From assembly GCA_003486165.1 (NCBI GenBank), contig DNGT01000011.1, positions 1 through 5,250 of the forward strand: a stretch of DNA of 5,250 nt. Reading direction: 5' to 3'. The notes below the pieces were generated by a model. The model was not told where the DNA came from. It worked only from the letters and a program-made list of their open reading frames with translations, and did no database searches. The stretch comes from Desulfobacteraceae bacterium (lineage in GTDB: Bacteria > Desulfobacterota > Desulfobacteria > Desulfobacterales > UBA11574). This document shows, piece by piece, positions 1 to 5,250 of the stretch (the stretch's first letter is position 1; the number at the start of each line of letters is the position of its first letter). A program made the translations under genes and the position numbers.

Positions 1-929
1 GCCCGCACGGCTTTCATGGTATCCAGGGCGTTGGCGTTTGAGGACCGGTAAATACCGATGGCCAAGGACGGCTGACCGTTGAAAATCGATCGGGTGACGT
101 AAGATCTGGCGCCAAGTTCCACTTGGGCCACGTCGCGAACCTGCACCAGACCGCCTTGATCATTACTTCGAACGATGATGTTTTCAAAATCTCCAGGATT
201 ATCAAGCCGCCCCTTGGCTCGAAGGGTGTATTGGAGCTGTTGGCCCCTGTCGGCGGGCGATGTTCCGATAGATCCCACAGCGGCCTGGATGTTTTGCTGT
301 CGTATGGCCGCGATCACATCATCGGCAGTCAGCCCCCTGGCAGTGAGCCTCTCAGGATCCATCCAGATGCGCATGCTGTATTCAAACTCACCAAAAATAA
401 ATACATCACTGACACCGTTGATACGCACCAGGGCATCTTTTATATTGCGACTGACGTAGTTGCTCAAAAAAAGCTTGTCCCGGGTGCCTTTTGGGGAAAA
501 AAATTCTACAGCACCCAATATGTCGCTGGATCGTCTGCGCACATCAAGGCCCTGATCGACCACCGCCTGGGGCAGTTTGGAAGCGGCCAGCTGCACCCGG
601 TTCTGCAGGTTGACCTGGTCGATGTCCGGATCAGTGCCCACCTCAAAGGTGACGGCCAGTGTGTATCTCCCGTCGTTGGAGCAGGAGGAGGCCATGTAAA
701 GCATATTTTCAACACCGTTGACCTCTTTTTCTATGGGTGCGGCCACATTGTCGGCAACAACCTGGGCATTGGCGCCGGGGTAGGTGGCGGTGACCCGGAT
801 CTCCGGGGGCGTGATCTGGGGATACTGAGCCACGGGAATGTTGAACAGTGCAATGAGTCCGGCCAGGGTGAGTACGATGGATACCACCATGGCCAGACGC
901 GGGCGTTCGATGAAAATTTGTGAAAACAT
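1..929 (-). CDS. RND efflux pump inner-membrane permease (AcrB/MexB, HAE1 type), N-terminal part
   Basis: This is the proton-driven inner-membrane pump subunit of a tripartite multidrug efflux system. I translated the frame by hand: from the ATG at 929-927 it is open for 309 codons to the window edge, with no frameshift or stop. The family has about 1,030-1,050 residues, so roughly 30% is visible. The protein opens MFSQIFIERPRLAMVV, the usual short cytoplasmic lead into TM1 (about residues 11-31), followed by PVAQYPQITPP. The periplasmic porter domain follows: YPGANAQVV (50-58), VNGVENMLYMAS (70-81), FEVGTDPDIDQVNLQNRVQ (95-113), MRIWMDPERL (186-195), and LVQVRDVAQVELG (261-273). These blocks match AcrB segments in order. 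The ATG is chosen because GGAGG (940-936) sits 6 bases upstream and the N-terminus aligns with AcrB. It lies three bases after the adaptor stop, so the two genes are almost certainly cotranscribed. Substrate specificity cannot be read from this fragment. Confidence 0.96.
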   Translation of the reverse strand, partial: MFSQIFIERPRLAMVVSIVLTLAGLIALFNIPVAQYPQITPPEIRVTATYPGANAQVVADNVAAPIEKEVNGVENMLYMASSCSNDGRYTLAVTFEVGTDPDIDQVNLQNRVQLAASKLPQAVVDQGLDVRRRSSDILGAVEFFSPKGTRDKLFLSNYVSRNIKDALVRINGVSDVFIFGEFEYSMRIWMDPERLTARGLTADDVIAAIRQQNIQAAVGSIGTSPADRGQQLQYTLRAKGRLDNPGDFENIIVRSNDQGGLVQVRDVAQVELGARSYVTRSIFNGQPSLAIGIYRSSNANALDTMKAVR

Positions 930-932
930 GCA

Positions 933-2174
933 TCACCTCCCTTGCTGTTCATCGGCAATAGTGGTTTTCACGATTTGACCGGGCCTGACTTTCTGTACTC
1001 CCTCGACGATGACCCTTTCATTTACAGCCAGCCCCGACTCGACGGCCCAGTTGGCACCGACCACAGGCCCGGTTTTAACCCGTCGTACGGCAACTCGGTT
1101 TTGGTCATCCACCAACAGGACATAGCGTCCGTCATGGTCTTCCAGAACCGCTGTCTGGGGCACCACCGGCATGGGTTTTGACTCACTTCGTGCCACAAGA
1201 ACGGTAACGTACTGTCCCGGAATCAATGTGCCTTTTGGGTTTTTAAACAAGGCCCGGACGGCGATGGTGCCTGTGGAAACATCCACGACATTGTCCACAA
1301 AATCCACATGCCCCTTTGTTTCGAGAATTTGACCGCCAGCCAGCTTGATTCGCGGCATCAGCATGGGATGATTTTTTCCCCTATCGGCATCCTTAAGGGC
1401 CATATTAATGGCATCGAGGTCGTTTTCGCTAATGGAATAAACCACCCGAATCGGATCTAACTGAACAATTCTGGCCAGAGCCGATGAATCCGGCCCAACC
1501 AAATTCCCTTTGGTAAAAGCGGTTCTCCCGATGCGACCGCTGATGGGTGCCCTAATAGTGGTGTATCCCAGATTGATCTGGGCGATTTGAAGATTGGCCT
1601 TAACCTGCTCAAGCAGGGCTTTTGCACGGAGTTCTTCGGCTACGGCATTGTCCAGATCCGTGGCGGATATTCCTCCGGAACGGACTGTTTGCGCTCGATG
1701 GAGGTACTGGCGGGCCTTGGTGAGTATTGCTTCAGCCTGGGCCAGCGAGGCTTTGTCTGCATCAACCTTAGCCTGGTAGGGCGCCTGTTCAATAATATAG
1801 AGAGGATTACCGGCTTGGACATCGCTGCCTTCCTTGAAGTCAACCCGTTCCAGGAAACCTTCCACCCGGGCCCTCAGCTCAACACTTTGGATGGCCTCCA
1901 CGTGGCCCACATATTCCAACGGCGGATTGACATCCTGCTCGACAACCGTGGCTACCGTTACCAGCGGTGGCGGGCCGGCTCCCTGTCCGGCGGGTTCGGC
2001 GTTCACACCAACGGACAGCGCCAATACCAAGAACATACTCAACAGCAAAACAACAGATCCGTTAAAACAGCTCGAGGTGTCTATCTTAAAAAACCCTCTT
2101 TCAGAATATTTGTTGTCGCTAAATATCTCATCGGTTATCCCTCGAGGACAATTGACGTTGAATTTCGTTCTCAT
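933..2174 (-). CDS. RND efflux periplasmic adaptor subunit (AcrA/MexA-type membrane fusion protein)
   Basis: This protein bridges the RND permease and an outer-membrane channel. It is 413 residues long, typical for the family. A hydrophobic segment at about 41-59 ends VNA followed by EP, a good signal-peptidase I site. There is no lipobox Cys there, so it is probably not a lipoprotein, unlike AcrA. A half lipoyl-like motif covers about 100-130 (VEGFLERVDFKEG, then PLYIIE). An Ala/Gln/Leu-rich alpha-hairpin spans about 131-203. The second lipoyl half is GYTTIRAPISGRIG (203-216), and the beta-barrel includes VDVSTGTIAVRALF (298-310) and IPGQYV (318-323). The start is ATG 2174-2172, preceded at 9 bases by GGAGG. 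An in-frame TTG at 2195 is less likely because that GGAGG would then lie inside the gene. The roughly 40-residue stretch before the hydrophobic core is unusually long for a signal peptide. The gene is first in the operon and divergent from the TetR-type regulator. Confidence 0.95.
   Translation of the reverse strand: MRTKFNVNCPRGITDEIFSDNKYSERGFFKIDTSSCFNGSVVLLLSMFLVLALSVGVNAEPAGQGAGPPPLVTVATVVEQDVNPPLEYVGHVEAIQSVELRARVEGFLERVDFKEGSDVQAGNPLYIIEQAPYQAKVDADKASLAQAEAILTKARQYLHRAQTVRSGGISATDLDNAVAEELRAKALLEQVKANLQIAQINLGYTTIRAPISGRIGRTAFTKGNLVGPDSSALARIVQLDPIRVVYSISENDLDAINMALKDADRGKNHPMLMPRIKLAGGQILETKGHVDFVDNVVDVSTGTIAVRALFKNPKGTLIPGQYVTVLVARSESKPMPVVPQTAVLEDHDGRYVLLVDDQNRVAVRRVKTGPVVGANWAVESGLAVNERVIVEGVQKVRPGQIVKTTIADEQQGR
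936..940 (-). promoter_or_regulatory. Ribosome binding site of the RND permease
   Basis: GGAGG read on the minus strand lies 6 bases before the ATG at 929. It overlaps the last codons and stop (TGA, 935-933) of the adaptor gene. This decides between two nearby ATGs: the one at 933-931 is in a different frame that gives no RND-like protein. The arrangement suggests translational coupling. Confidence 0.75.
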
Positions 2175-2183
2175 TTTTAAGGT

Positions 2184-2188
2184 CCTCC
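2184..2188 (-). promoter_or_regulatory. Ribosome binding site of the adaptor gene
   Basis: GGAGG on the minus strand is separated by 9 bases from ATG 2174-2172. It supports that ATG over the upstream in-frame TTG at 2195, giving a 413-residue protein. Confidence 0.7.
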
Positions 2189-2239
2189 AAACCAACCAAG
2201 CTGTAAATTAGATTAAACCGGCGTTGGCAATAAAACCAT

Positions 2240-2268
2240 TTGACAATTTTAAATGATTAATTTAAATA
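2240..2268 (+). promoter_or_regulatory. Candidate promoter for the TetR-type regulator
   Basis: A perfect -35 consensus TTGACA (2240-2245) is followed by TTAAAT (2262-2267, 16-base spacer) or TAAATA (2263-2268, 17-base spacer) as the -10. The -10 lies in the left arm of the palindrome at 2262-2277, as expected for autorepression. The start would be near 2275, leaving a leader of about 77 bases. A perfect TATAAT also occurs at 2278-2283, but with no good -35 at the right distance (GATTAA at 17 bases), so it is an alternative. Confidence 0.5.
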
Positions 2269-2277
2269 TTTATTTAA
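2262..2277. promoter_or_regulatory. Candidate operator palindrome of the TetR-type regulator
   Basis: TTAAATA, TT, TATTTAA form 7-bp perfect arms around a 2-bp centre. The site is midway between the divergent adaptor and regulator genes and overlaps the -10 elements of both candidate promoters. Position and size fit a TetR-family dimer site. The composition is entirely A/T, so a chance palindrome cannot be excluded. A flanking imperfect inverted repeat, TAAATGATTA (2250-2259) against TAAATGGATTA read on the minus strand (2290-2280), shares roughly the same centre. Confidence 0.45.
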
Positions 2278-2299
2278 TATAATCCATTTACCAATTCAA
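2271..2299 (-). promoter_or_regulatory. Candidate promoter for the efflux operon
   Basis: Read leftward, TTGAAT (2299-2294) is followed after exactly 17 bases by TAAATA (2276-2271). This is a plausible sigma70-type pair, though the -10 is a weak match. Transcription would start near 2264 and leave a leader of about 90 bases before the adaptor ATG. The -10 falls in the right arm of the 16-bp palindrome, so a bound repressor would block it. The AT-rich setting allows chance matches. Confidence 0.4.
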
Positions 2300-2351
2300 G
2301 AAAAAACTTTAATCGGCCTTAGCGCTAGCAAAAAAGCTTAAGGAAGATTCC

Positions 2352-3002
2352 ATGGCCAAAAGAGAAGACGGTAAGGTAACCCGAAATCGACTGTTGAAAG
2401 CCGCCTGTGAAGTGTTCGCTGAAAGAGGGTATCTCAACGCGAAGGTGGCGGAGATCTGTCGTCGAGCGGGTGCCAATGTAGCCGCTGTCAACTATTATTT
2501 CGGCGACAAGGACACCCTGTACGCCGAAGCTTGGCAGTATGCCTTTAATGAATATGCCATGCCCGAATCACTCGTGCCGGAACATACATCTCCAGAAGAC
2601 CAGTTGAGAAACTACATCCATTCCCTTATCCAGAATTTTATGGAAAAAGGTCTTCAGGGATATTTTACACGCTTGTACCTGATGGAACTGGCCAATCCCA
2701 CAGGGCTGATACAAAACTCCTGGCACGATATGATCAAACCTCGTCGACAAAAACTAATTGGAATTATTCAAAAAACATTGGGGATCGAAACCACAGATGA
2801 AACGGTACTATTCTGTGAACTAAGCATTATCAGCCAATGTCGTGCCCTTTTAACCATCAATCGCAATGACCTAGAATACTTACTCTGTCAACCCCTCTCG
2901 CGGAATTTAATCAAACGATTGGCCGACCACATTGCCTGTTTTTCTTTGGCGGGCATTAGGGCCGTCAGTAAATTGAGATCTGAGAAAGAAGAAATCCTTT
3001 GA
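2352..3002 (+). CDS. TetR-family transcriptional regulator, CecR-like
   Basis: A 216-residue DNA-binding repressor, a normal TetR-family length. The N-terminal domain shows the family pattern: TRNRLLKAACEVFAERGY (10-27), then the helix-turn-helix at about 32-57 with VAEICRRAGANVAAVNYYFG and KDTLY. The AAVNYYF recognition helix resembles the AAITYYF of E. coli CecR (YbiH). The C-terminal ligand domain also looks CecR-like (DUF1956-type): YLMELANPTG (about 109-118), the IKPRRQKLIGII helix (129-140), and ELSIISQCRALL (157-168). The start ATG has AGGA 7 bases upstream. It is divergent from the RND operon across 177 bp, which strongly suggests that it represses the pump and itself in response to a small lipophilic ligand. 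The ligand cannot be inferred. It may also control cfa, 117 bp downstream on the same strand. Confidence 0.92.
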   Translation: MAKREDGKVTRNRLLKAACEVFAERGYLNAKVAEICRRAGANVAAVNYYFGDKDTLYAEAWQYAFNEYAMPESLVPEHTSPEDQLRNYIHSLIQNFMEKGLQGYFTRLYLMELANPTGLIQNSWHDMIKPRRQKLIGIIQKTLGIETTDETVLFCELSIISQCRALLTINRNDLEYLLCQPLSRNLIKRLADHIACFSLAGIRAVSKLRSEKEEIL

Positions 3003-3039
3003 CGAAAAATTTTGCTTGATCACTTGAATGCATTACAGG

Positions 3040-3068
3040 TTGACAAAAATAACGGTATGAAATAACTT
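3040..3068 (+). promoter_or_regulatory. Candidate promoter for cfa
   Basis: A perfect TTGACA (3040-3045) is followed after 17 bases by TAACTT (3063-3068), a weak -10. It lies in the 117-bp gap after the regulator. The gap and this -35 suggest cfa can be transcribed on its own as well as by read-through from the regulator. I see no intrinsic terminator between the two genes. Confidence 0.4.
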
Positions 3069-3090
3069 TTTTTCCAGACACCCATTCTGA

Positions 3091-3108
3091 TTTTATCTGA
3101 TCATAAAA
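3091..3108 (+). repeat. Small inverted repeat ahead of cfa
   Basis: TTTTAT, CTGATC, ATAAAA: 6-bp arms with a 6-base centre, touching the cfa ribosome binding site (AAGGA, 3108-3112). It could be a protein site or a weak hairpin limiting ribosome access. The arms are AT-only and short, so chance is a real alternative. It does not match the palindrome at 2262-2277. Confidence 0.25.
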
Positions 3109-3119
3109 AGGATGATGTC

Positions 3120-4238
3120 GTGGGCAGCACGAAGTTTCGCAATAAGATTGAACACCTTTTATCCTTAGCCGATGTTCAAATTAACGGCGGCCGTCCATGG
3201 GATATACAGGTTTATAACGAAAAGCTATACCAACGAGTTCTGGCCCAAGGTTCACTGGGTCTCGGTGAAGCCTATATGGACGGATGGTGGGATTGCGAAA
3301 AGCTTGACGAGTTTATTTGCAGAGTTTTGAAAGCGAATCTTGATGCTAAAATCAATCCCTGGGCCGAATTTTTTTCTCTTTTAAAAGCCAGGTTGTTCAA
3401 CCTCCAAAAACCGTCTTCATGTTTTACAGACTGCCAGCATCACTATGACATCGGCAATGATCTTTATAAATGCATGCTTGACAAGCTTCGAATATATAGC
3501 TGCGGCTACTGGGAAAATGCATCTTGTCTTGATGAAGCGCAAGAAAAAAAGCTGGATTTGGTTTGCCGCAAGCTGCTGTTAAAACCGGGAATGCGTATTC
3601 TCGATATCGGATGCGGCTGGGGGGGAACTGCCAAATTTATCGCCGAAAACTATCAAGCTGAAATCGTCGGAATCACTGTTTCCGAAAAACAGGCGCAATT
3701 TGCTGAAAAATTCTGTCACGGACTGCCTGTTGAAATCCGCCTTGAGGACTACCGAAGCCTTAAAGGCGCATTTGATCGTATTGTTTCTTTGGGTATGATC
3801 GAACATGTGGGGTATAAAAACTACAAAACATTTATGCGGGTTGCCCGCCGGTGCCTTAAAGAAAACGGCATATTCGTTCTGCAAACCATTGGTGGTAATT
3901 GTTCCATGAGATCAGTCGATCCATGGATCAGTCGATATATCTTTCCAAATTACGTACTGCCTTCAGCAAAGCAAATTAACGATGCCATTGAAAATGTATT
4001 CGTCCTTGAAGACTGGCACAATTTCGGCCCGGATTACGATAGAACTCTGATGCACTGGTTTCAAAATTTTCAAAACAGCTGGAATGATCTTAAAGATAAA
4101 TATGGTGAGCGTTTCTACCGAATGTGGAAATATTATCTTTTGTTTTGCGCCGGCACTTTTCGCGCAAGATTTAACCAGTTGTGGCAAATCGTTCTCTCTC
4201 CCAAAGGTGTTTCCGGGAGATATTGCGCGCCGCGCTAA
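3120..4238 (+). CDS. cfa: Cyclopropane-fatty-acyl-phospholipid synthase
   Basis: This enzyme transfers a methylene group from S-adenosylmethionine to cis double bonds of membrane phospholipid acyl chains at the inner membrane. It is 372 residues, against 382 for E. coli Cfa, and collinear with it throughout. The N-terminal domain has QGSLGLGEAYMDGWW (43-57) and RLFNLQ (91-96). The active-site region has HHYDIGNDLY (107-116) and YSCGYW (126-131), with Cys128 matching E. coli Cys139. The SAM-binding motif is LDIGCGWGG (161-169). GMIEHVG (225-231) holds Glu228, matching Glu239. VDPWISRYIFPN (266-277) and DWHNFGPDYDRTLMHW (298-313) follow, with Tyr306 matching Tyr317. The position of E. coli His266 (LHTIG) is Gln255 here (LQTIG). 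Start is GTG, with AAGGA 7 bases upstream; the nearby ATGs at 3112 and 3115 are out of frame. It follows the TetR-type regulator, consistent with a membrane-stress role. Confidence 0.96.
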   Translation: MGSTKFRNKIEHLLSLADVQINGGRPWDIQVYNEKLYQRVLAQGSLGLGEAYMDGWWDCEKLDEFICRVLKANLDAKINPWAEFFSLLKARLFNLQKPSSCFTDCQHHYDIGNDLYKCMLDKLRIYSCGYWENASCLDEAQEKKLDLVCRKLLLKPGMRILDIGCGWGGTAKFIAENYQAEIVGITVSEKQAQFAEKFCHGLPVEIRLEDYRSLKGAFDRIVSLGMIEHVGYKNYKTFMRVARRCLKENGIFVLQTIGGNCSMRSVDPWISRYIFPNYVLPSAKQINDAIENVFVLEDWHNFGPDYDRTLMHWFQNFQNSWNDLKDKYGERFYRMWKYYLLFCAGTFRARFNQLWQIVLSPKGVSGRYCAPR

Positions 4239-4278
4239 GCCGAATATTTCATAAAAATGCTTTGCTCGTAATCATCAA

Positions 4279-4325
4279 GTGACGCTTCCCCCGTCCTAAA
4301 GAACGGGGCTTGCGCGGAGCATGCC
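4279..4325 (+). other. GC-rich hairpin in the convergent gap; possible IS200/IS605-type right-end remnant
   Basis: CCCCGT (4289-4294) pairs with ACGGGG (4303-4308) around the loop CCTAAAGA. It lies between the convergent ends of cfa and the porin gene, where a bidirectional terminator would be expected. However, neither strand has a T tract after the stem (CTTGCG on plus, GAAGCG on minus), so it is a poor intrinsic terminator. The run AGTGACGCTTCCCCCGTC, the loop, then GGGGCTTGCG is, from memory, very like the subterminal hairpin at the right end of IS200/IS605 (IS1341-like tnpB) elements. No tnpA or tnpB coding sequence is present. The rest of the gap (4239-4278) holds nothing I recognise. 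Confidence 0.4.
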
Positions 4326-4327
4326 GG

Positions 4328-5250
4328 TCAAAACTCGACCACACAGCGCACGCCAGATATGAACCCAGAAGGGCTGTCTCCCAGTTTCATGTTGTTATCC
4401 TGATATTGCAGATCGGCTGTAACCGCAAAGTATTCATTAAGCAAAAATCGGATATAGGTTTCGAAAACATAGGCGTTATCCAACTCCTGATTACCCCCTT
4501 CAAGGTAAGCGCAACCAATGCCGATATTATCTTGTTCTCGTCTCCACATTTTCCCGTTGATGTTAAGCCCACCGGAATATAGCGACTTACAGATAATATG
4601 GGCATCATCATCTTGCCAGCCGAATCGGACCCAGGTCCCCAGGATCTCTCCCAATTGTTGATCAAAGGACAATATTACACACTGTTTTGATGCCAGGTTG
4701 TCTCCCGCAAAATGATTGAAGTCCTTGCTGGTCCATTCAACATTAACACGGTAATGTCCTTCTCCCAGTTTTGTGTTGACGGAATACCCCATGTTTGCAC
4801 CGTAAAAATTATACCTCCTGCCATCGTCATTTTTGCCCACACCCATGGCCACCCCTTTAAGTTCAAAGCGGCCAAATTCCCAAACCACAGCAGCACCGAT
4901 ATCATAAGAGGGGGCAAAACCATTGGCGGAATTTGTTAACGCCTGATTCATGAATTGAGTAAACTCATCATTGGCATAGGCGTTTTCGTCCAGATAATCC
5001 GTGGCATCGACGAGTCCGCCTGTAATTCCCAATGTGTTGGCATCACCGAATGTAAAGGTGTGTTTGTACCAGGCCGCAAGAAGATAGTCCCGATCCCGCC
5101 CATTGATATCTTTTACATCGTCTTCCAGGTCTGCAGCCCACGGTGAATAAATGAGTGGGGAAACAGTTACATCATTTAACGCATTACCAGCCGAGAATCC
5201 AAACTTGGTAAAAATTTCATCGGCATCTGTCAAAGTAAAACCGATTTCGG
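4328..5250 (-). CDS. OprB-like carbohydrate porin, C-terminal part
   Basis: This is an outer-membrane beta-barrel resembling the carbohydrate-selective porin family OprB (PF04966). Such porins passively admit sugars or related solutes across the outer membrane. About 306 codons are visible, with the frame open to the right edge. The apparent TTG start at 5233 is only internal, since EIGFTLTDADEIF reads straight through it. The pattern is alternating polar and hydrophobic strands with Gly and aromatic residues: FTKFGFSAGN near the visible N-terminus, YDIGAAVVWEFGRFELKG, GTWVRFGWQDDDA, and FAVTADLQYQDN near the end. The last residues are VVEF and stop, giving the terminal Phe that the BAM machinery recognises. 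The signal peptide and N-terminal domain lie outside the window. Four Cys residues are present, unusual for a porin. It converges on cfa and is probably a separate transcription unit. The substrate cannot be inferred. Confidence 0.8.
   Translation of the reverse strand, partial: EIGFTLTDADEIFTKFGFSAGNALNDVTVSPLIYSPWAADLEDDVKDINGRDRDYLLAAWYKHTFTFGDANTLGITGGLVDATDYLDENAYANDEFTQFMNQALTNSANGFAPSYDIGAAVVWEFGRFELKGVAMGVGKNDDGRRYNFYGANMGYSVNTKLGEGHYRVNVEWTSKDFNHFAGDNLASKQCVILSFDQQLGEILGTWVRFGWQDDDAHIICKSLYSGGLNINGKMWRREQDNIGIGCAYLEGGNQELDNAYVFETYIRFLLNEYFAVTADLQYQDNNMKLGDSPSGFISGVRCVVEF

Noticed and set aside
301..360. Possible frameshift in the permease near the AGCCCCCTGG run
   Set aside because: On careful reading the run has five C residues, and the minus-strand frame continues ARGLTADDV without a break.
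123..923. A 266-codon open frame on the plus strand
   Set aside because: It is exactly antisense to the RND permease, whose minus-strand frame is unbroken and matches AcrB motif by motif. The plus-strand product has no recognisable domain and is explained by GC-rich codon shadowing.
1587..2180. A 197-codon plus-strand open frame opposite the adaptor gene
   Set aside because: It is antisense to well-conserved adaptor domains, lacks any family resemblance, and overlaps the adaptor's start; treated as a shadow.
2175..2195. In-frame TTG at 2195 as the adaptor start
   Set aside because: The GGAGG at 2188-2184 is correctly spaced for the ATG at 2174 and would lie inside the gene if TTG were used.
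3003..3039. Terminator after the TetR-type gene
   Set aside because: Only the short AAAATTTT palindrome (3006-3013) is seen, with no GC stem; not enough to call a terminator.
4288..4308. Ordinary bidirectional rho-independent terminator
   Set aside because: Its position is right and the stem is strong, but neither strand has a T tract after the stem, so it is not called a terminator; some role in 3'-end formation remains possible.
1..5250. CRISPR array, tRNA, rRNA or intact insertion sequence
   Set aside because: I saw no regularly spaced repeats, no tRNA-like cloverleaf and no transposase gene; the window is almost fully accounted for by five protein genes.

Overview
The window looks like chromosomal DNA from a Gram-negative bacterium: it carries an RND efflux pump of the AcrAB/MexAB type, an outer-membrane porin-like beta-barrel ending in Phe, and a cyclopropane-fatty-acid synthase. 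The moderate and uneven base composition, with a GC-richer pump and an AT-richer cfa and intergenic DNA, and the gene types would fit a Desulfobacterota-like (deltaproteobacterial) host. That placement is inference; no rRNA or marker gene is present.

Layout: (1) 1-929, minus strand, is the N-terminal 309 codons of an RND permease, open at the left edge. (2) 933-2174, minus strand, is the complete periplasmic adaptor (membrane fusion protein), three bases upstream of the permease start. (3) 2175-2351 is a very AT-rich divergent control region with a 16-bp palindrome and two candidate promoters placed symmetrically about it. (4) 2352-3002, plus strand, is a TetR/CecR-like repressor. (5) 3003-3119 is a short gap with a candidate promoter and a small inverted repeat. 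(6) 3120-4238, plus strand, is a full-length Cfa. (7) 4239-4327 is a convergent gap with a strong GC hairpin that lacks a T tract and resembles the end of an IS200/IS605-type element. (8) 4328-5250, minus strand, is the C-terminal part of an OprB-like carbohydrate porin, open at the right edge.

Working model (inference): the TetR-type protein represses itself and the divergent efflux operon through the shared palindrome and is released by a toxic lipophilic ligand. The neighbouring cfa gene, transcribed in the same direction as the regulator, would modify membrane phospholipids under the same kind of stress. Export plus membrane stiffening would make a solvent- or biocide-tolerance locus. The outer-membrane channel of the pump is not in the window and may lie beyond the left edge. 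The porin fragment is convergent and probably functionally unrelated. I see no clearly novel system. The points most worth a second look are the symmetric divergent promoter, the Gln at the usual bicarbonate-ligand His of Cfa, and the orphan IS-end-like hairpin.
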